DNA from: Bacteroidales bacterium
Lineage (GTDB): Bacteria; Bacteroidota; Bacteroidia; Bacteroidales; ML635J-15
NCBI GenBank assembly: GCA_028702675.1
Contig: JAQVOJ010000001.1
Coordinates: 62,080-118,401 of the forward strand
Reading direction: 5' to 3'
Length of the DNA: 56,322 bases
Positions 27,237 to 36,675 of the stretch are shown in pieces. The notes below the pieces were generated by a model, which searched no databases, had not been told where the DNA came from, and saw only the letters and a program-made list of their open reading frames with translations. Position numbers and translations under genes: made by a program. How positions within the stretch are numbered: position 1 is the stretch's first letter; every line of letters starts with the position of its first letter.

Positions 27237-29375
27237 CTATTCTGTTACAATAAGCTTTTTAGTAATTTTATCTTTATTGCTTGTAGATAAACTTACAAAA
27301 TAAATTCCGGCAGTAAGCTTTCCTTTTAAAACATTAGATATTGGAACTAAGTGTCGTCCTTTGTTTAAATCTATCGACTTTTCTGCAATCTTTTTACCTG
27401 TCATATCTGATAATGTAATACTTACAGATTCCTTTTCGTCAAGATAAAACCCAAGGTTTGTATTTCCGTCAGAAGGATTAGGATATAATTGAACATCCGC
27501 AAAAACATGATAATTATCGATATTAGTTACATCCGATGTATATTCTATAGTCCAACCAGATGCATTATCATTATTATCAGAGAAAAACCATATTACTACC
27601 ACACTATCCTGAACAACAATGGGTTCATTCGGCACAGTATTTTGATTAAAATCTCCTATCAAATCTCCATACATCTCCCCTTTATACACTTTAACAAAAT
27701 CCATATTTCCGGCAAGTTCAAATTCAGTAAAATTAACTGTAATGTTTCCGGCATTATTGGGTTTTATAAAATATGAACAACTCAAAGTATTAGTATAATT
27801 ACAAGGTCCACTACCATCATTTATCTCTCCTTCGGCATCGAGAAACATCATATTTGATTGACAATTTTTAGTAGTATAATAAGCTTGCCATCCTTGTCCA
27901 ACATCAGACCCATCAGTAATAAATTGAATAGTAATAGGTCCATTATCACCTGATATACCAACATTTAAATATGGAGAATTGTTAGAGTCGTAAGAATCAA
28001 TAAGAGGATTATCGGTTCCATTTCCATCATAAATATTCAGAACATCGCCTTCACCTAAATCAAATGCACTAAAATTAAGTATTACAATTCTAGCACAAAG
28101 AGGATCAATTGTATATGTGCAATTTTTATTATTTTCATAGTTCGTATTCCCACTACCATCTTCTAAAGTCCCTTCGGTGTTTGTTAATAGTAAATCGCCG
28201 CTACAATTAGGAGGATAATTTTCGCGAGGATAAATATTTATAATAGCCTCTTGACCATAAATAAAATTATTTTCATCACCACTAGGAGTTGCAGTTGAAT
28301 TAAGATTATCCAAAGTATAGAATCCATTTCCTGAACCTCCCCATCCCCAATTCATATGAAACTTGTCATCATCTTGGTATCCATCGCAATTCCATGCATG
28401 TCCGGCACCGCTTGAAGGTCTTCCGGAATACACCATAGGTCTTCCTAAATCAATCTGATTACGAAGTAAAGTTTTCCATGCTGTTTCGGAGTAATTCGAT
28501 TTTTTAACATAATTAACGCTATTATCATATTTAAAATAATCTCTTAGGGCATCTTCAATTAGGAAAGTTTGTGATCCTGAACCATCAGGACCCCATTTCA
28601 TAGAAACTGCTACTCCTGCATGAAAATTAATTTTAGCAAGGTCTTCGTTTACTTGAGATGATGCAGAATTAGGCATAGCATACCAATCGTATGTTTGTTG
28701 AGCAAAATTTACTGTAATATTTCCATAACCCCCATTTACAAATGATATATGAGTTTTTGAACCTTCGCCACTTGCCGGATAATTATAATATTTCATTGCC
28801 TGTACCATAGCTGTGGCTACACAACCTACATACACATGCCCATGATCTCCGTCTTCATCTTCGGGACAAAGTGCATTATAAGGCCAATCTTGATTCCATT
28901 TAACATATAATAATGGTCCTACAGAGCTTTTTTGTTTAAAATTTTTGGTGGGATTAAAAGTTAATAATGCAATCCATTCTTGCTCAATTTCTTCTGTAGC
29001 ATCAATTTTGGCACTTTGCACAGAACTTATTGCAGCTGTATAGTAATCCATAAACCACTGCTGACCTGGAGACATATTACCTTCATTCCAAACCCCTTCG
29101 AACGAGTATGCCAAAATTGGAGTAACGGCACTTTCGGCACTTACAACAACAAAGCCTTCTTGATTGTTAACATTAAATATATAATATTGCATATATTCTT
29201 CGGGTTCTACAGCAAGAGTAAGATTAATATCTTCCCACGATTTTTCTGCTATTGAGTTAAAACCTTGATAATAGTATGCTTTTGCAACTTTAGCTGCATC
29301 TTTAATTGTAACTAAACCGGCAAATGAAGAGCTAACTACAAAAACAATAATTAGTAAAGAAATAATTTTTTTCAT
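27237..29375 (-). CDS. Secreted C10 (streptopain-like) cysteine protease with CUB domains and T9SS tail
   Basis: Exported by a signal peptide (about 1-19) and probably secreted through T9SS. A Spi-like propeptide (about 20-130) contains FNVNNQEGFVVVSAE, typical for C10 proteases. The catalytic domain has Cys185 in YVGCVATAMVQAM and His326 in GAGHAWNCDGY, followed by MNWGWGG. Two CUB-like modules follow (near 392-505 and 508-620), each with Cys pairs and an acidic turn (IYDGNGTD, VYKGEMYGD). The C-terminus is a type A sorting domain: QLYPNPSDG, SDMTGKKI, LTAGIYFVSL. Broad-specificity extracellular protease, zymogen-activated by analogy with SpeB. Confidence 0.9.
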   Translation of the reverse strand: MKKIISLLIIVFVVSSSFAGLVTIKDAAKVAKAYYYQGFNSIAEKSWEDINLTLAVEPEEYMQYYIFNVNNQEGFVVVSAESAVTPILAYSFEGVWNEGNMSPGQQWFMDYYTAAISSVQSAKIDATEEIEQEWIALLTFNPTKNFKQKSSVGPLLYVKWNQDWPYNALCPEDEDGDHGHVYVGCVATAMVQAMKYYNYPASGEGSKTHISFVNGGYGNITVNFAQQTYDWYAMPNSASSQVNEDLAKINFHAGVAVSMKWGPDGSGSQTFLIEDALRDYFKYDNSVNYVKKSNYSETAWKTLLRNQIDLGRPMVYSGRPSSGAGHAWNCDGYQDDDKFHMNWGWGGSGNGFYTLDNLNSTATPSGDENNFIYGQEAIINIYPRENYPPNCSGDLLLTNTEGTLEDGSGNTNYENNKNCTYTIDPLCARIVILNFSAFDLGEGDVLNIYDGNGTDNPLIDSYDSNNSPYLNVGISGDNGPITIQFITDGSDVGQGWQAYYTTKNCQSNMMFLDAEGEINDGSGPCNYTNTLSCSYFIKPNNAGNITVNFTEFELAGNMDFVKVYKGEMYGDLIGDFNQNTVPNEPIVVQDSVVVIWFFSDNNDNASGWTIEYTSDVTNIDNYHVFADVQLYPNPSDGNTNLGFYLDEKESVSITLSDMTGKKIAEKSIDLNKGRHLVPISNVLKGKLTAGIYFVSLSTSNKDKITKKLIVTE

Positions 29376-29402
29376 ATTTAATAATTTTAATTCATTGGCT
29401 TA

Positions 29403-29410
29403 CAAAGATA
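29403..29410 (-). promoter_or_regulatory. Probable -7 element for the C10 protease gene (TATCTTTG)
   Basis: On the minus strand TATCTTTG fits TAnnTTTG and lies 27 bp before the ATG at 29375. No clear TTTG -33 box. Confidence 0.4.
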
Positions 29411-29465
29411 AAATAATAATAAGTACATTTATTTGTAAGACGAGATATTTATACAAATGGTTGTA

Positions 29466-31028
29466 TTATGATAAATAATCGAGACTGTAATGCAGTCCAA
29501 TGCTTTGCTTACGATTTCTCGCCATTTTAATAATAAGGTAGGCAACATTAATAATATTTCTAAGTTCGCAAATACTTTGTGTCATTTTCGAGGCTTTATA
29601 CAAAGCTTCTGTTTCTAAATAAATAAGTTCTAATCGATCAATAGCTCGTTTCAATCTTAAATCTGACCTAACTATTCCAACATAATTAGTCATAATTTGT
29701 TTTACCTCTTTTAAAGTTTGAGTAATAAGAATCATTTCTTCGTTATTTATTGTACCACCAATGTCCCATCCCGGAATTCCTATTTGGTAATCTACATTAT
29801 TCTTATTATTAATCGCATGTTCGGCACTTAAATGTGCAAACACAAGAGCTTCAAGTAATGAATTTGATGCTAGTCTATTGGCTCCATGCATACCGGTTGA
29901 TGCTGCTTCGCCTGCAGCATACAAATTTTTAATTGTGGTCTGTCCAAATTCATTAACCTTAATTCCTCCGCATAAATAATGAGCTGCCGGTACTACCGGT
30001 ATAAGTTCTTTAGTAATATCAATTCCGATACTTTTACATTTTTTATAAATATTTGGAAATTTATCAATCAATTCTTTAGGGGGACATTTTGTAGCATCAA
30101 GGAACATATAATCTTCTCCCGAAATTTTCATTTCATTATCAATAGCTCTGGCAACAATATCTCTAGGGGCAAGCGATTTTCTTTCATCATATTTTACCAT
30201 AAAGGGCTCATTATGATGGTTTTTAAGTTCTGCTCCAAATCCACGTAAAGCTTCGGTAATAAGAAAAGAGGGTTTTTCTCCTGGATTATATAGAGATGTA
30301 GGATGAAACTGCACAAATTCCATATCCTTAACCTGCCCTTTAGCTCTGTAAACCATTGCTATTCCATCTCCGGTGCTTACAATTGGATTTGTAGTGGTTA
30401 AATATGCATTTCCCGCACCACCTGTAGCAATTAAAGTGTTTTTTGCAAGCACCTTAACAACGTGATTTGTAGAATTATCTAACACATATGCACCAAAGCA
30501 TTGTATATCTTTATGAGATCTTTTAACTAAATAGCCTAAGTGATGTTGTGTAATAATATCTACTGCAAAATGATTGTCTAAAATTGTAATATTCGGGTGA
30601 GCCTTAACTTTATTTATTAAGGTTTTTTGTATTTCGTTACCTGTACTATCTTTTGTATGAAGAATTCTATTTTCGGAATGTCCACCTTCTTTTCCTAAAT
30701 CAAAACTTCCATCAGCATTGCGGTCGAATTTTGCTCCCCAGTTCATTAACTCATTAATTCGTTTAGGACCTTCAGTTATAACTTTTGTAACAATCTCGGG
30801 GTCATTAAGTCCACAACCGGCTATCATAGTATCGTTAATATGCTTTTCGTATGAATCAAGTTTTTTAATAACAGCAGCTATTCCACCTTGTGCGTATCTG
30901 GTAGCTGTGTCATCTATTAATTTTTTTGTAACAATACACACATTTCCATATTCCGAAACTTTTATTGCATAAGTTAAGCCTGCAATACCCGAACCGATAA
31001 CAAGGAAATCAACTTTAATTTCATTCAT
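29466..31028 (-). CDS. nadB: L-aspartate oxidase NadB
   Basis: FAD enzyme that oxidises L-aspartate to iminoaspartate, the first step of de novo NAD synthesis. The FAD-binding GSGIAGL is at 12-18; TRYAQGGIAAV, the succinate-dehydrogenase-like EFVQFHPTSLY, and GEAASTGMHGANRLASNSLLEALVF segments are all present, the last two distinguishing NadB. I chose the ATG at 31028 (520 residues) because a -7-like element lies between it and the alternative GTG at 31076. nadA and nadC are not in this window. Confidence 0.94.
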   Translation of the reverse strand: MNEIKVDFLVIGSGIAGLTYAIKVSEYGNVCIVTKKLIDDTATRYAQGGIAAVIKKLDSYEKHINDTMIAGCGLNDPEIVTKVITEGPKRINELMNWGAKFDRNADGSFDLGKEGGHSENRILHTKDSTGNEIQKTLINKVKAHPNITILDNHFAVDIITQHHLGYLVKRSHKDIQCFGAYVLDNSTNHVVKVLAKNTLIATGGAGNAYLTTTNPIVSTGDGIAMVYRAKGQVKDMEFVQFHPTSLYNPGEKPSFLITEALRGFGAELKNHHNEPFMVKYDERKSLAPRDIVARAIDNEMKISGEDYMFLDATKCPPKELIDKFPNIYKKCKSIGIDITKELIPVVPAAHYLCGGIKVNEFGQTTIKNLYAAGEAASTGMHGANRLASNSLLEALVFAHLSAEHAINNKNNVDYQIGIPGWDIGGTINNEEMILITQTLKEVKQIMTNYVGIVRSDLRLKRAIDRLELIYLETEALYKASKMTQSICELRNIINVAYLIIKMARNRKQSIGLHYSLDYLS

Positions 31029-31045
31029 TATGCTTAAACTTTTAG

Positions 31046-31053
31046 CAAAATTA
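31046..31053 (-). promoter_or_regulatory. Probable -7 element for nadB (TAATTTTG)
   Basis: Minus-strand TAATTTTG, 17 bp before the ATG at 31028. If real, it rules out the longer in-frame GTG start at 31076. Confidence 0.4.
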
Positions 31054-31135
31054 ATTGTAATAATAATATTTTTCACATTTTGGGGAACTTATTTTGATTT
31101 ATTTCGTTTAATATAGAAATGGAATTACAAAAATT

Positions 31136-31351
31136 ATGGCAGATAAATTAATTTCGCTTGTAAAATACCGTTTAGAACACAGAGCTTTTATTTTAAAAGA
31201 CTATTTGAATCAGAACGGCATCGAATGTTGGATATCAGACCCAACAGTTTTTGGACAAATTGATGGATCGGTGGTTATGGTAAAATCATCGGATTACGAA
31301 AAAGCGTATCAATTATATAAAGAATTAGATAATAGCTCAGAGGAAGCCTAA
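31136..31351 (+). CDS. DUF2007-type small protein
   Basis: A 71-residue cytosolic protein. The sequence LVKYRLEHRAFILKDYLNQNGIECWI followed by VVMVKSSDYEKAYQLYKEL fits the DUF2007 'putative signal transducing protein' fold, an alpha/beta ferredoxin-like unit related to PII-type folds. No catalytic residues are apparent. It ends 2 bp from the end of the convergent cyclase gene. Role unknown. Confidence 0.7.
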   Translation: MADKLISLVKYRLEHRAFILKDYLNQNGIECWISDPTVFGQIDGSVVMVKSSDYEKAYQLYKELDNSSEEA

Positions 31352-31353
31352 TA

Positions 31354-34300
31354 CTATATTTTTTTCTTTAAATCTCTAAGAGTCATTTCTTTACCGGTAT
31401 CACGAAGTCTTCGGGCTGTTGCTGTAAAATATTTATGCTTTTGAATAAATCTATATTGCATTCTATTCCATTGCTCAATAGTATTGATTTTTCCTCTCTC
31501 GAAAAGTTCTCTGAATAGGTTTTGTGAAACAGGAGTAAAGTCCGGTCTCCCTAAATAATCGAGATCAGCATCACAAATTATCATTTCGAGATGATTTTTG
31601 GGTTTTGGTGGCATCATGGTTGCTAATATCAAAGACTTAACAATTGCAATTTGTTCTTTTGTATATTTAAATAATGGTAATGTATCTTCAGCCATTTTTG
31701 CCCCTATTACTTCGTTATTGTCGTAGCTAACCATAAAACCTGCATCGTGAAAAATTGCAGCTGTTTTGAGTAATAAAAGTTCTTCTTCGCTAACTTTTTC
31801 TTCTCGTCCAATCATTTCAACTTTATAATAAACATTCATTGTATGTTTTAAATTATGATAATATAGATTCTTGGGTAATCCTTTATCAAGTTTTTCGAAC
31901 ATATGCTCTTCTAAGTCATTGATTCTAATAATTTGAAGTTTTGTGTTAAAGTCTTTGTTGGGCTTAATTCCAGACGAGAATTCCGATAAGTTTTGCTTAA
32001 TTTTTTTAACAAGATACATTACTAAATCTCCCTTATATTTTACTTGGGTTTTATCTCGTTGTTCACAATCAAAAAATTCTTTTACATAAGTGTATGTAGT
32101 TTCTGAAATATTCACTTTGCCAACCACACCATGACTTTCCATCCTGTTAGCAACATTTACTGTATCGCCCCATATATCATATTCTAGCTTATGCGAGCCC
32201 ACAACTCCGGCAACTACATAACCGGTATGTATTCCAACTCTCATTTTAAAGTCATAATTTGTTTCTTTATTAAGTTCATTCAATTTATCTAACATTTCAA
32301 GTGCAGCTAAAACAACCTCAACAGGATTAGTTCTATCTTTGTCGGGCATACCACCTGCACACATATAGGCATCACCTATGGTCTTAATCTTCTCGATATT
32401 ATATTTACCAATAATCTTATCGAAAGAAGTAAAAAGTCGATCTAGATACTTTACTAACTCTTCAGGATTAGTATCTTCCGCTATTTTTGTAAACCCTTGA
32501 ATATCTGCAAATAAAACCGTTACTAAATCATACCTTCTTGATTTTGCTTTACCTGTTTCTTGAATTTCTTGTGCAGTTTTCATCGGTAATAATTTTCGTA
32601 CCAGCTTTTCGGTTTGTTCTTTTTGTCGTACCAACTCATTTGTACGTTCTGCAACTATTAATTCTAATTTATTTTTTTCTGTGGCGTGTCTTATCTCGTT
32701 CAATTTTATAATTAACCAAAACAATGAAATCAAAATTGCAATATATAATACAATAGCCCACCATGTATAGTATATTGGAGGCTTTATTGTAAAATGAATA
32801 ATTGCTTCATTAGATATTGTACCATACTTATCTTTGGCTCTAACTTTAAAAGTATATTGCCCTGAAGATAAATTTGTAAAATCTTTAAAACTTTCTTCTG
32901 ACCATGAGGTCCATACATTTCTAAAACCTTCAAGTATTGTCTGATATTCAACATCGTTATGACTTGAATAAAACAATGCAGTATAATTAATTCTTAAACT
33001 ATTATTTGAAAAATTGAAAACCAAAACATCATCATTTTCAACAATAGATTTATCAAAACTCAAAACATCACTTTCAACAAGCTCTATACTTTTTATTAAT
33101 GCAGGAGAATTTTCGGTTTTCACTAGGCTTTGTCGTTCTTTATATCTTACTATTCCGTCAAAACCACCAAACCAAATAATATTATTAACATCGTGATAAA
33201 TACATTCAATATTATGGTCAATCAATTTTGGTATTGAAATATTTTGCAAAGAAAAAACATTGTTTTCATCTAAATAAAAATAACCGATCTTACTATTACT
33301 ATCAAAACTATTACTACAAAACCATAATCGTTTATTTTTATCCTCCACCAATGGATAATAACTATTGGGATGTAAAACATCTTCACTAAATCTAGTGTCA
33401 AATTTAAATTCTTCGTTATTAAAACTATAAATACCTTTACCTGTTGAAAAAAGTATTCCGAAACTTGTTTTATAAACATCTGCCCACTCATATTCTTCGG
33501 GCAAACCAAAACCCGAATTGTATTGAACAATTTCAGGATTTAAAATATCGTCATTATTAAACTCTAATCTAAAAAAACCATCGTTATTAGAACCAAGCCA
33601 AATAATATTTGCAGCTTCATGTACTATAGTTCTAACATCATAATCTAATCCGTTAATATACCCAATTTGTTTTAATATATTGTTTTCATTTTTTAAAACT
33701 AATAAACCGTTTCGTCCAGTTGCATATACTATACTATCATTAAACTCAGATTGATGTAATTGTCGAAAATACCCTTGGATAATTAAATTTGCATTTTGAC
33801 CATCAAGTATTTTAAAAATTCCTGAAGTAGCAGCTACATAAAGTTCATTGTTAATTAGCTGTAAGTGTTGTGCTTCACCAATAGATTGAGAAAGTTTAAC
33901 ATATTTTTTATCATCGGAAAATCCATTAATATCATAATCATAGTTTAAGTCATTAGAGCTATAATAAACTCCTTGACTAGTTCCAAAAAACAATTTATTT
34001 TTATACCGAATAATGCTAGAAATAACTCCATACAAACCTAAATTATCATCTATAAAACTATATGGCGACTCGACATCAATCTGGGAAATTCCATTATATG
34101 TTGTAAGCCAAATTTTTGAATTATTATCAAGAAATATATCAGTAATATGATTGTCGAGAAGAAGATTTCGTTTATTTAAAGAAAACATGTAATTCCCTAT
34201 ACTATCGATGCAAACTAATCCCCCGAAAACTGTTCCAATTATTATATTCCCGTTTTTAAGAGCAAGACTCTTAGAGTATCCGTTAGCTGAAATAAAATAA

Positions 34301-35031
34301 TCAATTTGAGAATTAAAATAATTAATTTGACCATCTTTCTGTTTATAAAAACCTGCTTCGTTTTCAGTTTTTATAACTATATTTTGATTATGATCAGAAA
34401 AAACATCGATAATATTCTTACCAACAAAATAATGATTGTAATTTACTGAATTAATTTCATCGTTATTAAGAATATATAATCCAAGTTCATTAATAGTAAT
34501 ATATACTTCATCTTTAAGATAAAAGGCGTTTAGTTTTCTTTCATTAAAGTATAGTAATTTTACCTTATTATCTTGTAGTTTTAAGATATAATTATCGGCA
34601 ACAAACAACACATCATTTTCACGAACGATTACCTTATTTATCTGATTTGGCACTATATTGCTCGGAATTTTAAAGTCCTCGAGTTTTAATATACCATTTT
34701 CGAGTATAAGTTTAGAAATTCTATTGTAGCCACCTACATAAATTATATTATTGTTACCGTGTACCAGTATTGGTCGTCCTTTATATTTAACAAATCTCCA
34801 CTCCGAATTATCGAACATCATAATACCGTTCAGATTCCCAAAATACATATATCCTCTTTCATCTTGAGTAATACTATAATTTTGACTTTCTTGGCGATAT
34901 TCTCTTGGTGAAAAATTAACAACATTAGGCAAACCTATCTCTTCTACTTGAGACATAGAGTTAGTAAACAGGAATAATAAACCCGTAAGAAACAGTAATT
35001 TTGTGAGTGTTTTGTATATACAGTCAAACAT
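31354..35031 (-). CDS. Reg_prop/Y_Y_Y sensor fused to class III adenylate cyclase and HD domain
   Basis: A 1225-residue signalling protein. Order: signal peptide 1-28; a large periplasmic propeller of Reg_prop type (about 40-660); a Y_Y_Y-like beta domain (about 660-750); one TM helix (about 755-776); a coiled linker (780-825); a class III cyclase domain (about 830-1010); and a C-terminal HD domain (about 1050-1215). The cyclase has both metal aspartates (D843 in FADIQG, D887 in TIGDAYM), the adenine-selecting pair K883 and D952 (YDIWGD), and transition-state N959 and R963, so it should make cAMP. The HD domain has H1063, H1095-D1096 and D1154/D1156 (CDADLDYLGR), so metal binding and phosphohydrolase activity are plausible. 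The sensor half is like Bacteroidota hybrid two-component systems but the kinase is replaced. The neighbours do not reveal the ligand. Confidence 0.88.
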   Translation of the reverse strand: MFDCIYKTLTKLLFLTGLLFLFTNSMSQVEEIGLPNVVNFSPREYRQESQNYSITQDERGYMYFGNLNGIMMFDNSEWRFVKYKGRPILVHGNNNIIYVGGYNRISKLILENGILKLEDFKIPSNIVPNQINKVIVRENDVLFVADNYILKLQDNKVKLLYFNERKLNAFYLKDEVYITINELGLYILNNDEINSVNYNHYFVGKNIIDVFSDHNQNIVIKTENEAGFYKQKDGQINYFNSQIDYFISANGYSKSLALKNGNIIIGTVFGGLVCIDSIGNYMFSLNKRNLLLDNHITDIFLDNNSKIWLTTYNGISQIDVESPYSFIDDNLGLYGVISSIIRYKNKLFFGTSQGVYYSSNDLNYDYDINGFSDDKKYVKLSQSIGEAQHLQLINNELYVAATSGIFKILDGQNANLIIQGYFRQLHQSEFNDSIVYATGRNGLLVLKNENNILKQIGYINGLDYDVRTIVHEAANIIWLGSNNDGFFRLEFNNDDILNPEIVQYNSGFGLPEEYEWADVYKTSFGILFSTGKGIYSFNNEEFKFDTRFSEDVLHPNSYYPLVEDKNKRLWFCSNSFDSNSKIGYFYLDENNVFSLQNISIPKLIDHNIECIYHDVNNIIWFGGFDGIVRYKERQSLVKTENSPALIKSIELVESDVLSFDKSIVENDDVLVFNFSNNSLRINYTALFYSSHNDVEYQTILEGFRNVWTSWSEESFKDFTNLSSGQYTFKVRAKDKYGTISNEAIIHFTIKPPIYYTWWAIVLYIAILISLFWLIIKLNEIRHATEKNKLELIVAERTNELVRQKEQTEKLVRKLLPMKTAQEIQETGKAKSRRYDLVTVLFADIQGFTKIAEDTNPEELVKYLDRLFTSFDKIIGKYNIEKIKTIGDAYMCAGGMPDKDRTNPVEVVLAALEMLDKLNELNKETNYDFKMRVGIHTGYVVAGVVGSHKLEYDIWGDTVNVANRMESHGVVGKVNISETTYTYVKEFFDCEQRDKTQVKYKGDLVMYLVKKIKQNLSEFSSGIKPNKDFNTKLQIIRINDLEEHMFEKLDKGLPKNLYYHNLKHTMNVYYKVEMIGREEKVSEEELLLLKTAAIFHDAGFMVSYDNNEVIGAKMAEDTLPLFKYTKEQIAIVKSLILATMMPPKPKNHLEMIICDADLDYLGRPDFTPVSQNLFRELFERGKINTIEQWNRMQYRFIQKHKYFTATARRLRDTGKEMTLRDLKKKI

Positions 35032-35077
35032 AATTAATAGAATGCTTGTTATGTTGTAAAGATATAAATTTAATGCT

Positions 35078-35085
35078 TATTTTTG
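35078..35085 (+). promoter_or_regulatory. Bacteroidota-type -7 element (TATTTTTG)
   Basis: Fits TAnnTTTG, 36 bp before the hydF ATG; a TTG-containing segment about 20 bp upstream could be a weak -33 box. Confidence 0.4.
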
Positions 35086-35121
35086 AGTTTACTTTTCATT
35101 TAAAGTAATAAATTGAATTAG

Positions 35122-36351
35122 ATGACAAAAGGAAGAGAAAACAAACCTCATATTGGTATTTTCGGCAGAAGGAATAACGGAAAAAGTAGCCTTATTAATC
35201 GTTTGGCAGCTCAAGAAATAAGCATTGTTTCCGATTTTGCAGGTACTACAACAGATCCGGTAAAAAAATCAATCGAAATTACCGGCTTTGGTCCTGTGAT
35301 TTTAATAGATACAGCAGGAATAGATGATGTGGGAGATGTAGGTAAGCTACGTGTAAACAAAAGTATTGATAGCATAAAAATTATTGATTTAGCAATACTT
35401 GTAGTTTTAGCAAATGAATTTGGAATTTTTGAACAAAGAATAATAGCCGAGTTTAACAAAAACGAAGTTCCTTGGATTTGTGTAATTAATAAAACCGATA
35501 TAATAAAGCCCGAATTAAGTTTTATTAACAATATTAAATCTTACAAAGTTCCTGTTATTGAATTTAGTGCACTAACAAGCAAAGATACAGAAGATATTAT
35601 TCAAAGTATAAAAGATACTATTCCGGAATCATCATGGAAACAAAAATCATTATTAGGTGGACTTGTAAATTATGGCGATATAGTTTTACTAATTACTCCT
35701 ATTGATATTGAAGCTCCTGAAGGACGTCTGATATTACCCCAAGTTCAAACAATTCGAGATATACTAGACAACGACTGCACAGCTATTGTAGTTAAAGAAC
35801 GTGAAGTGGACGCATTTTTAAGAAAGACTATGATTGAACCGGCTCTTGTAATTACCGATTCACAAATATTCTTAAAAGCTGACGCCAGTATCCCCAAACA
35901 TATTCCCCTTACCGGATTTAGTGTACTTTTGGCCAGACACAAAGGCGATTTTGAAAACTATCTTAAAGGCACTCCATATATTGACAAATTAAAAGATAAT
36001 GATAAGATATTAATACTCGAAAGCTGCACACATCATGTTAGTTGTGATGATATTGGCAGAGTAAAGATTCCTCGTTGGCTTAGTGCTTATACAGGTAAAA
36101 AACTTGACTTTGAAGTAGTGGGCGGATTAAGTAATATCCCCGGTAAAATTACAGACTATGCTTTGGTAATTCAGTGTGGAGGTTGCGTAATTACACGTAA
36201 ACAAATTATTAATCGCTTAAAACCTGCTGTAGATGCCGGAATACCGGTAACAAATTATGGGATGACAATTGCATATTTACAAGGAATTTATAGTCGTGCA
36301 ATCGCACCTTTTACTGATAACAAAGAACATTCAGTAAAAAATTATTTATAA
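35122..36351 (+). CDS. hydF: [FeFe] hydrogenase maturation GTPase HydF
   Basis: Scaffold GTPase that assembles and delivers the 2Fe subcluster precursor to the [FeFe] hydrogenase. N-terminal GTPase: P-loop GRRNNGKSS (15-23), GTTTDP (41-46), DTAG (63-66) and NKTD. The C-terminal cluster-binding domain has Cys302 and His304 in ESCTHH and Cys352/Cys355 in CGGC; the residue before Cys352 is Gln, where some homologues have His. Length 409 is typical. HydE, HydG and the hydrogenase are not in the window, but the gene implies they exist elsewhere and points to anaerobic hydrogen metabolism. Confidence 0.95.
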   Translation: MTKGRENKPHIGIFGRRNNGKSSLINRLAAQEISIVSDFAGTTTDPVKKSIEITGFGPVILIDTAGIDDVGDVGKLRVNKSIDSIKIIDLAILVVLANEFGIFEQRIIAEFNKNEVPWICVINKTDIIKPELSFINNIKSYKVPVIEFSALTSKDTEDIIQSIKDTIPESSWKQKSLLGGLVNYGDIVLLITPIDIEAPEGRLILPQVQTIRDILDNDCTAIVVKEREVDAFLRKTMIEPALVITDSQIFLKADASIPKHIPLTGFSVLLARHKGDFENYLKGTPYIDKLKDNDKILILESCTHHVSCDDIGRVKIPRWLSAYTGKKLDFEVVGGLSNIPGKITDYALVIQCGGCVITRKQIINRLKPAVDAGIPVTNYGMTIAYLQGIYSRAIAPFTDNKEHSVKNYL

Positions 36352-36354
36352 TTT

Positions 36355-36669
36355 TTATTTACTCACTTTCCCAATTTTATCTTCGATTGATGCAATTTTA
36401 CCATTAATTCTACCATAATCCTTATTGGTTTGAATATCAAAATTAGCTACAGAATAAATGCGAGACGAATGTGGTTGAAGTATTTTGTAAGATTCGTTTA
36501 AAATCCTTAATGCTTGCTCCATAGTTTCGGTTTCTATTACAGTGCCCATCGCCGATAATTTATATTCAAAACCGGAGTCGCGAACCATTTTAATTATTTT
36601 ACTTACATATTGGCTAACACTTGCTCCCTTATCTGTTGGAAACATTGCAAAATTCATTAATACAGACAT
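36355..36669 (-). CDS. MTH1187-family thiamine-binding protein
   Basis: A 104-residue cytosolic protein of the MTH1187/YqgV (DUF77) family, small ferredoxin-like proteins shown in some members to bind thiamine. Matching segments are MNFAMFPTDKGASVSQYVSKI, a SGFEYKLSAMGTVIE strand-turn and the late SRIYSVANFDI. It sits 6 bp after the LPP20-like lipoprotein gene and ends 3 bp from convergent hydF. A later thiamine gene, thiL, is about 10 kb away and not linked. Confidence 0.8.
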   Translation of the reverse strand: MSVLMNFAMFPTDKGASVSQYVSKIIKMVRDSGFEYKLSAMGTVIETETMEQALRILNESYKILQPHSSRIYSVANFDIQTNKDYGRINGKIASIEDKIGKVSK

Positions 36670-36675
36670 AATGTT

